The notes: generated by a model from the letters alone, not told the origin. DNA of 64,000 nucleotides from Streptomyces sp. NBC_01754 (GCF_035918015.1 NZ_CP109132.1:6386001-6450000); one strand, 5' to 3'. Numbered from the stretch's first letter, positions 41,746 through 51,238 are shown. Made by a program: numbers and translations.

Positions 41746-42633
41746 ATGACCCAGGAGATCATCCGGACGCTGACCGTCCACGGACTGCGTTACAGCTACC
41801 GCGTGCTGCCCCGCGACGGACGGGCCGGAGGACCCGTGACCGATCCCGTCCTCGTCCTCGGCGGCGCGTTGCAGGGCATGTTCGGCTGGCCGCAGATGGA
41901 CGAGCACCTGGGCCCGGTGGCCGACGTGGTCACCATGGACCTGCCCGGCATGGGCACGGCCGACCCGCTGCCGCCGGGTGCGGCCGCCACGGTCCTGCGC
42001 GACGCGGTCACCGCCGTCGTCGACGACCTCGGCGCTTCCCGGATCAATCTGTTCGGCTTCTCCTACGGCGCCGCCATCGCCTTCGGCTGGGCCAGGCACG
42101 CCCCGGGGCGTGTCGCCCGCCTCGCCCTGGGCGGCGTCCCCGTCCACATCGGCCAGGAGCAGCGCGACCACTGGCGGCGGGCGCAACGGCGCCTCGCCGA
42201 GGGGGACCAGGAAGGGTTCGCGGCGCTCGCCGCCGACGGGCTGATGTGCCTGGACCCGGACCGGCCCGTACACCGCAGGGAGCTGGCCCGGAGCTATGTG
42301 CGCCGCTCCTTCCTGCACGCGCTCAGGAGCAGCTCCGCGCACGCCACCGACTCACTGCACCGGGCGCTGCTGGACCGGCCGGAGTTCTCCGGGGGCCTGT
42401 CCGGCGTACCGGCCCTGGTCTTCACCGGCGAGCACGACACGGTGACCTCCCCCGAACGGCAGCGGGAGTTCGCCGCGACGATCGAGGGCAGCCGCTTCCT
42501 CACGCTCCCGGAGTCCGACCACTGGGTGGTGCTGGAGCGGTCCGACGAGGTCGCCGCCCTCGTCACCGGCTTCTTCACCGAACCCCGTCCGCCGCACCAG
42601 GCGGAGGGCCAGGAGGCGCGTGTCCCGGCCTGA
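41746..42633 (+). CDS. Alpha/beta hydrolase linked to the ACP-ketosynthase pair
   Basis: 295 residues of the alpha/beta hydrolase fold: nucleophile Ser in GFSYGAAIAFG, acid in VFTGEHDTVTS and catalytic His in SDHWVVLE. The oxyanion region is GGALQGMFGW rather than HG. It could release or cyclise the acyl chain from the ACP as a thioesterase, or process a product. The 15-base gap after the ketosynthase holds GGAGGCGAGG, so it belongs to the same operon. Confidence 0.8.
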   Translation: MTQEIIRTLTVHGLRYSYRVLPRDGRAGGPVTDPVLVLGGALQGMFGWPQMDEHLGPVADVVTMDLPGMGTADPLPPGAAATVLRDAVTAVVDDLGASRINLFGFSYGAAIAFGWARHAPGRVARLALGGVPVHIGQEQRDHWRRAQRRLAEGDQEGFAALAADGLMCLDPDRPVHRRELARSYVRRSFLHALRSSSAHATDSLHRALLDRPEFSGGLSGVPALVFTGEHDTVTSPERQREFAATIEGSRFLTLPESDHWVVLERSDEVAALVTGFFTEPRPPHQAEGQEARVPA

Positions 42634-42677
42634 GGAGGGGCACGGGGGCGGGCCCGGCACGGCCCGCCCCCGTCACC

Positions 42678-45065
42678 TCACCTGAACCGCACGATCTGCG
42701 GGTCGTGGTCGCTCGCCTGGTCGGCGAACTCCGCGTTGATGTGCACCACGTCGTAGTCCGGGCGCCGGATGCCGGGACTGGTCAGGATGTGGTCCAGCGT
42801 CTGCGAGTTGCCGTCGTAGACGTAGCTGTACTGCTCGCCGCGGGGCAGCGTGGTGATCAGCGGCTTCAGCACCCGGCCACGGGTCAGCGCGTCCATCGTC
42901 GGGGAGAAGGCGAAGTCGTTCAGGTCCCCGAGCGTGACGACGCGCGCCGACTTGTCGGCCTTGAGCAGTGAGGTGACGAAGGCGTTGACCTCGGCCGCCT
43001 GCCGCATCCGCTGGGTCTCGGAACCGCGCGCCGGCTCCTGGTAGCGGCCGTGCAGGGGCTGGTCGCCGCCCTTGGACGCGAAGTGGTTGCCGATCACGAA
43101 GACCGGCTCGCCCCGGAAGCGGAACTCGCCGACCAGTGGCTTGCGGCTGGAGTTCCAGGCCGTGCTCGCCGGGTTGACACGGCCGGGCGAGACGGAGAGC
43201 GCGGCACCCCCGCGCGTCCTGACGGCCCGCACGGCGGTGGTGGCGTCGCCTCCCGCACGGTCCGTGAAGGAGACCCGCTTCGGGTTGAAGAGGAAGACGT
43301 TGCGGATGTTGCCGCCGGGTTCGCCGCCGTCCTTGCCGTCCTCGGGAGCGATGTAACGCCAGGAGTAGCGGGGGCCGCCCGCCGCGACGATCGCGTCCGC
43401 GAAGCGCTCCAGCGTCGCCTCGGAGCCCACGGTGCCGTCGTTCACGGCCCCGTTGTCGTCCTGGATCTCCTCCAGCGACACGATGTCCGGGGAGGCGAGG
43501 TTCACCGCGACACCCGAGGCCAGGGTGTCGAAGTCGGCCTGGTCGTCGAGCGCGTCCAGGTTCTCGACGTTGTACGTGGCGACCGCGAGCTCGTCCCGCT
43601 TCTGCTTCCTCGTCACCTCGCGCCGCAGCTTCTTGTCCACGTGGCGCCCGAGCCGCGTGGCCTGGACGTTGTACCCGCCGTACGAGGCGTAGTCCAGGAC
43701 GCCGGTGGTGGTACCGGCCAGTTCGTCGCCGACGTCCGCGACCGGGACGGGCCGCGCGGGGTCCAGCGACATCACCTTGAGGCGGCCGGTGTTCTGGTCC
43801 TCGTAGGACCGGTACAGCGTGCCGCCGCGCCGGGTCGGGTTCTCCTTCGGTTTGACGGTGACCCAGACCTCGTCGTACGCGGTCGTCGCGCCGGTCACCC
43901 GGGTGTCGGACATCGTGACCCGGACGCCCTCCAGCGACTCGTACAGGTCAAGGGCGTACCGCTGCGGCCGCAGCGGCAGCGTGTCGACGGAACCGCCGTC
44001 CGCCGTCGGCGCGTAGGCGTCCGGCACCGAGCGGGCGTTCAGCACGACGGGTGCGGGGAGGGCGTTGCCCGAGGACAGGACGGTGGTCCGCGGGGCGGTG
44101 AGCTGGGTGAGCGACTGGCTGGTGGTGGACGGGTAGTACTCGGCCACCGTCCCGCTGACCAGCACCGAGTCACCCACGGCGACGTCGGGCACGGCGGAGC
44201 CGGTGTAGACGAACAGGCCCTCGCTGGTACGCGGATCGTCGTCCGGCGCGGTGTCCTGGATCCAGAACCCCCGCGAACCGGTGGCGCGTACGCCGGTGAC
44301 GACGCCCGGCACCCCGGCCACCGGCCGGCCGGCCAGCGGGGAGACGCGGGTGGTGCCCTGGATGTCGTGGATCCGTACGGGACCCGGCTCGGTCGGCCCC
44401 TCGGGCTCGCCCGGACCGGTGCCGCCGGAGGTCTCCCCGGCCGCGTTGACGGGCGTCGGGGTGCCCGCCGCCAGGTCGGCCGCGTTGTCGTCGGTGTCCG
44501 CGAGGGACGTGCCGCGCGCCACGGAGGCGGTGGCCGAGGCGCCCGTCACTGGGCTGCCCTCCCGTACGACGGCCGAGCCGTAGCCCACCAGGTCCACGAT
44601 CCGGGTGTCGGCCGCGCAGTCCGCGGCCGTCTTGCAGGTCAGCGGAGTGGTACCGGAGACCAGTGCCACGGTGCCGCTCGCCGCGGCCATCGCGGTGGTG
44701 CCGGTGGCGTCGGCGGCCGGCAGGGCCTCGGTCCCACCGGTGCCCGCGGCCTGGGCGACCAGGTAGCGGCCACCGGGCGCGACGGCGCCGGACAGCGGGG
44801 TGACCTGCCACAGCGAACCGGCCGACGGGGCGCCCGGGAGGTACTGGACGCTGAAGCCGGACAGGGAGAACGAGCCCGACGAGGCGTTGGCCAGCTCGAC
44901 GAAATCGCGGGTGAGCGTCGCACCGGAGTTGCCTCCGCCGCCGTACACCTCGGAGATCACCGCGGACGAGGACGGAGCCGCGGAGGCGGCGGGCAGGGCG
45001 GTCATCGACAGGGTCACGGCGACGGCACCGGCCAGCAGGGCGGAGCCGGATCTGGCAATACGCAC
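42678..45065 (-). CDS. Secreted endonuclease/exonuclease/phosphatase-family nuclease with lamin-tail domain
   Basis: 795 residues. A signal peptide starts at GTG 45065 (VRIARSGSALLAGAVAVTLS, cleaved after ASAAPSS), with GGGGGG as ribosome site. A lamin-tail-like domain follows (ISEVYGGGGNSGATLTRDFVEL), then an OB-fold-like region and the EEP nuclease domain. Catalytic motifs are ATYNVENLD, SLEEIQDDNG, VIGNHFASK, TLGDLND and SDHDPQIVRF. It resembles ExeM/NucH extracellular DNases and would degrade environmental DNA for phosphate or carbon. Confidence 0.88.
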   Translation of the reverse strand: MRIARSGSALLAGAVAVTLSMTALPAASAAPSSSAVISEVYGGGGNSGATLTRDFVELANASSGSFSLSGFSVQYLPGAPSAGSLWQVTPLSGAVAPGGRYLVAQAAGTGGTEALPAADATGTTAMAAASGTVALVSGTTPLTCKTAADCAADTRIVDLVGYGSAVVREGSPVTGASATASVARGTSLADTDDNAADLAAGTPTPVNAAGETSGGTGPGEPEGPTEPGPVRIHDIQGTTRVSPLAGRPVAGVPGVVTGVRATGSRGFWIQDTAPDDDPRTSEGLFVYTGSAVPDVAVGDSVLVSGTVAEYYPSTTSQSLTQLTAPRTTVLSSGNALPAPVVLNARSVPDAYAPTADGGSVDTLPLRPQRYALDLYESLEGVRVTMSDTRVTGATTAYDEVWVTVKPKENPTRRGGTLYRSYEDQNTGRLKVMSLDPARPVPVADVGDELAGTTTGVLDYASYGGYNVQATRLGRHVDKKLRREVTRKQKRDELAVATYNVENLDALDDQADFDTLASGVAVNLASPDIVSLEEIQDDNGAVNDGTVGSEATLERFADAIVAAGGPRYSWRYIAPEDGKDGGEPGGNIRNVFLFNPKRVSFTDRAGGDATTAVRAVRTRGGAALSVSPGRVNPASTAWNSSRKPLVGEFRFRGEPVFVIGNHFASKGGDQPLHGRYQEPARGSETQRMRQAAEVNAFVTSLLKADKSARVVTLGDLNDFAFSPTMDALTRGRVLKPLITTLPRGEQYSYVYDGNSQTLDHILTSPGIRRPDYDVVHINAEFADQASDHDPQIVRFR

Positions 45066-45100
45066 GGGAACAGCCCCCCAAGTAGGTGGTGAGGAGGCAA

Positions 45101-45129
45101 AAGCTATGCGCGTAGACAGGGGGTGACAA
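45101..45129 (-). promoter_or_regulatory. Promoter of the secreted nuclease
   Basis: On the reverse strand TTGTCA and TAGCTT are separated by exactly 17 bases, giving a start near 45094 and a leader of about 30 bases with the ribosome site. The remaining 240 bases up to the MFS gene (45130-45366) show no gene or clear signal. Confidence 0.6.
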
Positions 45130-45366
45130 GGCATCACGAGGTTAAATCCTGGCAACGTCCCGGTAGTTGGCGTACGGGGGAGTGGGACCAGGGGGCGTCC
45201 CACGACGCATGAGCACGCGTGCACGGGGTTCCGGCCGGGAGGGCCCCATGGTGTTGTCCGGACGTCCCCGGCCCGGCCCGTGTCCTTCACCGGCCAAGAG
45301 GGCCACCGGTTCGCCGACGACCTCGACGGGGTCGGGGTCGTCGGCGACAGGCGTCCCGGGAGCGGG

Positions 45367-47013
45367 TCAGAGGGCCACGGCTTCCGGGTCCGCCGACGGC
45401 TCGGTCTCCTGGCCCGCGCCCGCGGGAGGGGACGCGGGGATGAGCAACGAGGCGATGAGTCCCAGCAGGACGAACGCCGCCGCGACGTAGCCGCCGAGGA
45501 CGACACCGTCCGTCATCGCCGCGCGGGCCGCGTCCGCGACGGAGGCCGTCTGCGGGTTCGCGGACAGGGGGCCGATGGCCGCCCCGGCGCTGTCCGTGAC
45601 GGCCCCGGTGAGCTTGTCCGCCTTGCCCGCGGGCAGGCCGCCGCCGGTGAGCCGGTCGTTCAGCCCGGTGCTGAGCTTGGTGAAGAAGACCGTGGTCAGG
45701 GCGGCGATACCGAGGGCGGAGCCGAGCTGGCGGAAGGCGCTCTGGACCCCCGACGCCTGCCCGGAGCTGGCTTCGGGCACGTCGTTGAGGACGACGTTGG
45801 TGACCTGGGCGGTCGCGAAGCCGACGCCGATCCCGTACAGGAAGAGCACCAGGGAGACGGGCCACCAGGAGCTGTCCGGGGAGGCGATCAGCCCGATCCC
45901 GGCGAGCCCCACGACCTCCAGTGCGAGCCCGACCCGCAGCTGGCCGAGAGGGGAGACCTTGGCGGCCATCCCGAAGCTCGCTCCGCTGGCGACGAAGGAG
46001 CCGATGGCCACGGGCACGAGGGCCAGACCGGCCTGCAGGGCGCTGTAGCCGAGGGTGAACTGGAGCCACAGCGGCAGGATCGCGACGACGCCGAACTCAC
46101 CGATACCGATGATCAGCGTGGCGATGTTGCCGCCCCGGAACGAGGCGATGGAGAACAGGCTCACGTCCATCAGGACCCGGTCCGCGTCGCCGCGGCGGCC
46201 CAGCGTGATCTGCCGCCGTACGAACGCGAGGAGCGCTGCGGCCGAGAGGAGCAGGGCCACCAGGACGGGCGAAGGACCGCCGGACCAGGTGAGGCCGAGG
46301 ACCTCCAGCGGGCGCACGGTGGTGATCCAGCCGTACGTCCGTCCCTCGACCAGACCGAAGGCGAGCAGCCCGAGACTGATCACGGACAGCAGGGCGCCCG
46401 GTGTGTCGACGCGGCCCCGGGTCCGGGGCGAGGGGGCCATGTACAGCAGCACACCGACCCCGACCAGCACGGACAGCGGCACGTTGATGCCGAAGGCCCA
46501 GCGCCAGGAGACGTGCTCGGCGAGCCAGCCGCCCAGCAGCGGGCCGAGCGCGGCGGCTGCGCCGATGGTCGAACCCCACACGGCGAACGCCTGACCGCGC
46601 GCCTTGCCGGTGAAGGTCGCCTTCAGCAGGGAGAGCGAGGTCGGCAGCAGCATCGCCGCTCCGGCGCCTTGGAGGAACCGGGCCAGGACGAGCAGCCCGC
46701 TGTCGGGGGCGAGCCCGGCCAGCACGCTGGTCGCCCCGAAGACGACGACACCGCCGACGAAGATCCGGCGGGCACCGTAGATGTCGGCCAGGCGGCCGGT
46801 GAGCAGGAGCAGCGCCGCGAAGACGATGGCGTACGACTCCTGGATCCACTGCGCCTGGGCGGAGGTGGCGCCCAGGTCCTCGATGACCGAGGGAACGATC
46901 ACGTTCACGATCGTGGTGTCCACCACGATCAGTGCCACCCCCAGCGCGATCGCGATCAGACCGAGCCACCGGCGGGTGGCGGACGGTTCACGCACAACAA
47001 GTCCTTCCATCAT
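45367..47013 (-). CDS. MFS multidrug efflux transporter (DHA2, 14-helix type)
   Basis: 548 residues with about 14 membrane segments. Family motifs are VDTTIVNVIVPSV in helix 1, GRLADIYGARR (motif A) and ARFLQGAGAAMLLP (motif C region). Proton-driven drug export is the usual role. It diverges from a MarR regulator, and overlapping TTCCAT palindromes cover its start codon. Its promoter lies so close that the transcript leader would be about 11 bases, with no ribosome site. An ATG one codon later is possible. Confidence 0.88.
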   Translation of the reverse strand: MMEGLVVREPSATRRWLGLIAIALGVALIVVDTTIVNVIVPSVIEDLGATSAQAQWIQESYAIVFAALLLLTGRLADIYGARRIFVGGVVVFGATSVLAGLAPDSGLLVLARFLQGAGAAMLLPTSLSLLKATFTGKARGQAFAVWGSTIGAAAALGPLLGGWLAEHVSWRWAFGINVPLSVLVGVGVLLYMAPSPRTRGRVDTPGALLSVISLGLLAFGLVEGRTYGWITTVRPLEVLGLTWSGGPSPVLVALLLSAAALLAFVRRQITLGRRGDADRVLMDVSLFSIASFRGGNIATLIIGIGEFGVVAILPLWLQFTLGYSALQAGLALVPVAIGSFVASGASFGMAAKVSPLGQLRVGLALEVVGLAGIGLIASPDSSWWPVSLVLFLYGIGVGFATAQVTNVVLNDVPEASSGQASGVQSAFRQLGSALGIAALTTVFFTKLSTGLNDRLTGGGLPAGKADKLTGAVTDSAGAAIGPLSANPQTASVADAARAAMTDGVVLGGYVAAAFVLLGLIASLLIPASPPAGAGQETEPSADPEAVAL

Positions 47014-47026
47014 GGAATAGTTCCAT
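47005..47026. promoter_or_regulatory. MarR-type operator: overlapping TTCCAT palindromes
   Basis: TTCCAT-C-ATGGAA (47005-47017) and ATGGAA-TAG-TTCCAT (47012-47026) are two perfect palindromes sharing the middle half-site. They cover the predicted transcript start and start codon of the efflux gene, where a MarR dimer would block transcription. The MarR gene is 104 bases away. Confidence 0.75.
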
Positions 47027-47030
47027 TAAG

Positions 47031-47059
47031 AAAGTAAGCTGGGGGCGATAGGTTGTCAA
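47031..47059 (-). promoter_or_regulatory. Promoter of the DHA2 efflux gene
   Basis: On the reverse strand a perfect -35 TTGACA (47054-47059) and a -10 TACTTT (47031-47036) are 17 bases apart. The predicted start is about 47024, inside the MarR-type operator. Confidence 0.75.
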
Positions 47060-47129
47060 AGGCCGCGGGCGCGGCCACGGGCGGACACGAGAAGTCACGG
47101 GAAGCCGGAAGCCGGGTCCCGGAGGAAGG

Positions 47130-47636
47130 GTGGCGTTGGCGTTGGCCGTGGAGGAATCGGCGTACAGCGGCGTGGCGGAACAGCGGGAGCGGCTGATCGA
47201 AGGGCTCCGGGCCTACGGCGGCCACTTCACCGAGCTGAGCCGCCTCTTCGCCGACTGGCTGGGCCTGCACTCCACCGACGCGGCCGCACTGCTGGAGGTC
47301 GCCGCCGCGGAGGAGCGGGGCACCCCGCTGTCACCGGCCCGGCTCAGCGAGCGGATCCTGCTGTCCCCGAGCGCGACGACCGCCCTGCTCAACCGCCTCG
47401 AACAGGCGGGACACGTCATCCGCAGCCGGGAACACACCGACCGGCGGATCATCACCCTGCGCAGCAGCGCGTACGTCCAGGAGCGTGCCGACGAGTTCTT
47501 CCGCCCCCTGGGGATCCGTCTGGACGCCGTGCTGGCCGGGCACCCGCCGGAGGTACTGGCCGGCTTCGAGGCCCTGCTGACCGAGCTGAGCTCGAGCATG
47601 GACGCCTACATCGCCGAGCGGGCCCGGAAGACCTGA
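47130..47636 (+). CDS. MarR family transcriptional regulator
   Basis: 168 residues with the MarR winged helix: SPARLSERILLSPSATTALLNRLEQAGHV (recognition helix) and wing REHTDRRIITL. It probably represses the divergent efflux pump and perhaps itself. The GTG at 47130 lies three bases after GGAGGA, which is close; a TTG at 47136 or a GTG at 47148 would be better spaced. Confidence 0.85.
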   Translation: MALALAVEESAYSGVAEQRERLIEGLRAYGGHFTELSRLFADWLGLHSTDAAALLEVAAAEERGTPLSPARLSERILLSPSATTALLNRLEQAGHVIRSREHTDRRIITLRSSAYVQERADEFFRPLGIRLDAVLAGHPPEVLAGFEALLTELSSSMDAYIAERARKT

Positions 47637-47737
47637 CGCGGTGCGGCCGGATCCGCGCGGGCCGCGCGGATCCGACACCGTACGGCGTGCCACGCTGATC
47701 CACGGGAGAGCGAGGAGCAGCCCGTAGGGTCGGGGCC

Positions 47738-49198
47738 ATGGCTGAGAGTACGGGTGACCAGGCCACAGGCACGTCCGGTCACGACCCGTCCGACCCCCGC
47801 CGCTGGCAGGCTCTCGGCGTGTGCCTGGTCGCCGGGTTCATGACGCTCCTCGACGTGTCCATCGTCAACGTGGCCCTGCCCTCCATCAAGGAGGGCCTCC
47901 ACACCCCGGACTCCGACCTCCAATGGGTGCTGTCCGGCTACGCCCTCGCCTTCGGACTGGTCCTCATCCCGGGCGGCCGGCTCGGTGACGCCCGGGGCCG
48001 GCGCGCGGTGTTCATGACGGGGCTCGCGCTGTTCACCCTCGCCTCCGCCGCGTGCGGAGCCGCCCAGTCCAGTACCTGGCTCGTCGTCGCCCGGCTGCTC
48101 CAGGGCGCGGCGGGCGGACTGCTCGCCCCGCAGATCTCCGCGCTGATCCAGCAGATGTTCTCGGGGCACGAACGCGGCCGGGCCTTCGGCATGTTCGGCA
48201 CCGTGGTCGGCATCTCCACCGCCGTCGGCCCGCTGCTGGGCGGGGTACTGATCCAGGTCGCCGGGGCCACCGAGGGCTGGCGCTGGGTCTTCTACGTCAA
48301 CCTGCCCATCGGCATCGTCTGTCTGCTGCTGGCCCACCGGCTGCTGCCCGACACCCCCTCGGCCGGGCGGGTGCGCCTCCGCGACCTGGACCCGTTCGGC
48401 GTCCTGCTGCTCGGTCTGGGGGTGCTCACCCTGCTGCTGCCGTTCGTCCAGGCCCAGCAGTGGCCCGGTGACGCCAAGTGGCTGCTGGTGCCGGTGGCCG
48501 TACTCCTGCTCGCCGCGTTCACCGGCTGGGAGTCGCGCTGTGCGCGGCGCGAAGTGCAGCCGGTCCTGAACCTCGAGCTCTTCCGCTTCCGGTCGTTCTG
48601 GCTGGGCTGCCTGATGATCCTGCTGTACTTCGCCGGGTTCACCTCGATCTTCTTCATCAGCACCCTCTACCTCCAGGCCGGACTGCACTACAGCGCCCTG
48701 GAGGCGGGGCTCGCCATCACCCCGTTCGCACTGGGCGCGGGCGGTTCCGCGACCATCGGCGGACGGCTCGTGAACCGCTTCGGGCGGTCCCTGATCGTGG
48801 TGGGCCTGGCCATGGTGACCCTCGGGCTGGGACTCACCGCCATGGCCGTGCACCTGGTGCCGGGCCGGGGCGCCGGCCTGGCGATGGCGGCCCCGCTGCT
48901 GCTGGCCGGCCTCGGCAGCGGGCTGGTCATCGCCCCCAACCAGACCCTCACCCTGTCCGAGGTACCGGTACGCAACGCGGGCAGCGCCGGGGGCACCCTC
49001 CAGACCAGTCAGCGCGTCGGATCGGCCATCGGCATCGCGGCGGTCGGCTCCGTGTTCTTCACCCGGCTCCACAGCGGAGCCTGGGCCAACGCCTACGACC
49101 ACGGGCTGATCGTCTCCGTCGCGTTCGTCCTCGCCGCGCTGATCGTCGCCCTCGCCGATGTCGGAGCCGGCCGGCGGGCAAGAAGACATCAGGAGTAG
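47738..49198 (+). CDS. MFS efflux transporter (DHA2/EmrB type)
   Basis: 486 residues with about 14 membrane segments. Landmarks are LDVSIVNVALPSI, GGRLGDARGRR (motif A) and GSVFFTRLHSGAW near the end. It is a second drug-export-like pump but lacks obvious similarity in its regulatory region to the first. It lies about 100 bases after the MarR gene on the same strand and may be part of that regulon. Substrate is unknown. Confidence 0.85.
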   Translation: MAESTGDQATGTSGHDPSDPRRWQALGVCLVAGFMTLLDVSIVNVALPSIKEGLHTPDSDLQWVLSGYALAFGLVLIPGGRLGDARGRRAVFMTGLALFTLASAACGAAQSSTWLVVARLLQGAAGGLLAPQISALIQQMFSGHERGRAFGMFGTVVGISTAVGPLLGGVLIQVAGATEGWRWVFYVNLPIGIVCLLLAHRLLPDTPSAGRVRLRDLDPFGVLLLGLGVLTLLLPFVQAQQWPGDAKWLLVPVAVLLLAAFTGWESRCARREVQPVLNLELFRFRSFWLGCLMILLYFAGFTSIFFISTLYLQAGLHYSALEAGLAITPFALGAGGSATIGGRLVNRFGRSLIVVGLAMVTLGLGLTAMAVHLVPGRGAGLAMAAPLLLAGLGSGLVIAPNQTLTLSEVPVRNAGSAGGTLQTSQRVGSAIGIAAVGSVFFTRLHSGAWANAYDHGLIVSVAFVLAALIVALADVGAGRRARRHQE

Positions 49199-49229
49199 AC
49201 CGAAGCACCGACCGACCGAGGAGAGACCG

Positions 49230-50279
49230 GTGAGCAGCATCCCCGCAGACCAGGAATCCGACGACCGCGAGCCGAACGGGAACAGCTCGTACGGCCACAA
49301 GCCCTTCAAACGCTCCCGCAGCCACTTCGCCGACCGGATCACCGCCGACGGACGGGACGGCTGGCCCGTCGAGGCGGGCCGCTACCGGCTCGTCGTCAGC
49401 CGGGCCTGTCCCTGGGCGAGCCGCGCCCTGGTCTCACGCCGCCTCCTCGGGCTGGAGGACGCCCTCTCGCTGGCGGTCACCGACCCCATCCAGGACGACC
49501 GCAGCTGGCGCTTCACCCTCGACGAGGGCGGAAAGGACCCGGTGCTCGGCATCCGCTACCTCGGCGAGGCGTACGACGCACGGGAGCGTGACCACCCCGG
49601 CGGGGTCAGCGTGCCCGCGATCGTGGACATCCCGACCCGGCGCCTGGTCACCAACGACTACCAGCAGATCACCCTCGACCTGGCCACCGAGTGGACCGCC
49701 CTGCACCGGCCCGGCGCACCGGACCTCTACCCCGAACGGCTGCGCGGCGAGATCGACGAGGTGATGGACGGTATCTACCGGGACGTCAACAACGGCGTCT
49801 ACCGGGCGGGTTTCGCCGGCGGGCAGGGCGAGTACGAGGCCGCGTACGTCGATGTGTTCCGGCGACTGGACCAGGCCTCCGAACGGCTCGCGGAACAGCG
49901 CTACCTGGTCGGGGACACCCTCACCGAGGCGGACATCCGGCTTTTCACCACCCTGGTCCGCTTCGACGCCGTCTACCACGGCCACTTCAAGTGCAACCGC
50001 TCGAAGCTGGCCGAGGACCCCGTGCTGTGGGCGTACGTCCGCGACCTGTACCAGACACCCGGCTTCGGGGACACCGTCGACTTCGACCACATCAAGCGGC
50101 ACTACTACCAGGTGCACACCGGCATCAACCCGACGGGCATCGTGCCGCTCGGCCCCGATCTGTCGGGGTGGCTCACCCCGCACCACCGCGAACAGCTCGG
50201 CGGCCGCCCGTTCGGTGACGGGACGCCGCCCGGTCCGGTACCGCCCGGCGAGGCGGTCCCGGCCGTCGGCCGCCCCTGA
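49230..50279 (+). CDS. Glutathionyl-hydroquinone reductase-like protein (Xi-class GST/ECM4 family)
   Basis: 349 residues. The thioredoxin-like domain contains the catalytic Cys in SRACPWASR, and the helical domain has YLVGDTLTEADIRLFTTLVRFD and HFKCN, all hallmarks of the ECM4/Xi-class GST family. Members reduce S-glutathionyl hydroquinones. Actinomycetes use mycothiol instead of glutathione, so a mycothiol conjugate is the more likely substrate. The GTG follows GAGGAGA, 31 bases after the MFS gene, suggesting a shared transcript and a detoxification role. Confidence 0.88.
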   Translation: MSSIPADQESDDREPNGNSSYGHKPFKRSRSHFADRITADGRDGWPVEAGRYRLVVSRACPWASRALVSRRLLGLEDALSLAVTDPIQDDRSWRFTLDEGGKDPVLGIRYLGEAYDARERDHPGGVSVPAIVDIPTRRLVTNDYQQITLDLATEWTALHRPGAPDLYPERLRGEIDEVMDGIYRDVNNGVYRAGFAGGQGEYEAAYVDVFRRLDQASERLAEQRYLVGDTLTEADIRLFTTLVRFDAVYHGHFKCNRSKLAEDPVLWAYVRDLYQTPGFGDTVDFDHIKRHYYQVHTGINPTGIVPLGPDLSGWLTPHHREQLGGRPFGDGTPPGPVPPGEAVPAVGRP

Positions 50280-50325
50280 TCCCGCTCACGGCCCCGTGGC
50301 CCACCCGGCCCCGGGGCCGTCATCC

Positions 50326-50356
50326 GCCCCGGCCCGTCGTCGTGCCGGGCCGGGGC
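50326..50356. terminator. GC-rich terminator between convergent genes
   Basis: GCCCCGGCCC (50326-50335) pairs perfectly with GGGCCGGGGC (50347-50356) around an 11-base loop, between the GST-like gene and the convergent permease gene. Confidence 0.7.
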
Positions 50357-51238
50357 TCACTTCACCCGGGGCGACGGCTCCTGGCTCCCCGACGCCAGCG
50401 GGGAACGGGCGAGGACCACACACCCCACGGCGATCAGGGCCACCCCCGCCAGCTGCGGCAGCAGCCACCACCCGGTGCGCACCCGCTCATCGAACAGGGC
50501 CACGCCGTAGGTGATGCTGATCAGCGCGTCCCCGAGCGTCAGCATCGGCTGCACCGCCACCAGCGAACCGGCCTGGAGCGCGTTCTGGAGGAGGAACAGC
50601 GCGCCGACGCCCGCCGCCGCGGTGGCGTACAGCTGCCACGCCGTCAGCAGGGCGCCCCAGCCGCCGCTGTCCAGCCGTGCCATGGCGTCCTTCATCAGCG
50701 CCGCGGTCAGCGCGTACCCGCACGCCGCGGCCAGCCCCAGCATCGCGGCACGGGCGTTGCCCCGCGTACCCAGCGCCCCGGCGATCAGGCCGGCCTCGAA
50801 GACGGCGGTCACCACCAGCGCGGGGATCCAGGCCGTGCCGCGCACCAGGTCGACGCCACCGACCGGCGCGGCCGAGGCCATCCCCAGCGCCAGACCGATG
50901 GTCACGGCCGCCACCCCGTACCAGACCGGACGCGGCACCCCGACCCGCATGACGAACCCGGCCAGCAGCAGGGTCGCGGGGAGCTCGATCACGAAGATGG
51001 GCTGCACGACGGCGATGGGCCCGGTGGCCAGCGCCACCGCCTGGCAGACGGCGGCGACGATCACCAGCCCGATGCCGGCCAGCCACACCGGCTGGCGCAG
51101 GAGATGGCCGAGGAGCGACAGGCGCATCGCCTCGTTGTCGGGGACCTTCTGGGCGGCTCGGCGCTGGAACACCGAGGCGCCACCGTTGCTGAACGCGGTC
51201 AGGACGGCGAACAGGACACTGATCACCCGCACCATCAT
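50357..51238 (-). CDS. DMT (EamA-like) membrane transporter
   Basis: About 293 residues with nine or ten hydrophobic segments and two internally similar halves, as in the drug/metabolite transporter superfamily (IAVVQPIFVIELPATLLLAG and VAVQPMLTLGDALISITYG are equivalent regions). Substrate is unknown; relatives include magnesium transporter NIPA-like and exporter proteins. The start at MMVRVISVLFA is where the first helix begins. It diverges from the YcaQ-like gene with a 92-base gap. Confidence 0.8.
   Translation of the reverse strand: MMVRVISVLFAVLTAFSNGGASVFQRRAAQKVPDNEAMRLSLLGHLLRQPVWLAGIGLVIVAAVCQAVALATGPIAVVQPIFVIELPATLLLAGFVMRVGVPRPVWYGVAAVTIGLALGMASAAPVGGVDLVRGTAWIPALVVTAVFEAGLIAGALGTRGNARAAMLGLAAACGYALTAALMKDAMARLDSGGWGALLTAWQLYATAAAGVGALFLLQNALQAGSLVAVQPMLTLGDALISITYGVALFDERVRTGWWLLPQLAGVALIAVGCVVLARSPLASGSQEPSPRVK

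Noticed and set aside
40226..42633. A type II polyketide synthase core
   Set aside because: There is a single ketosynthase, no chain-length factor, and no ketoreductase, cyclase or aromatase.
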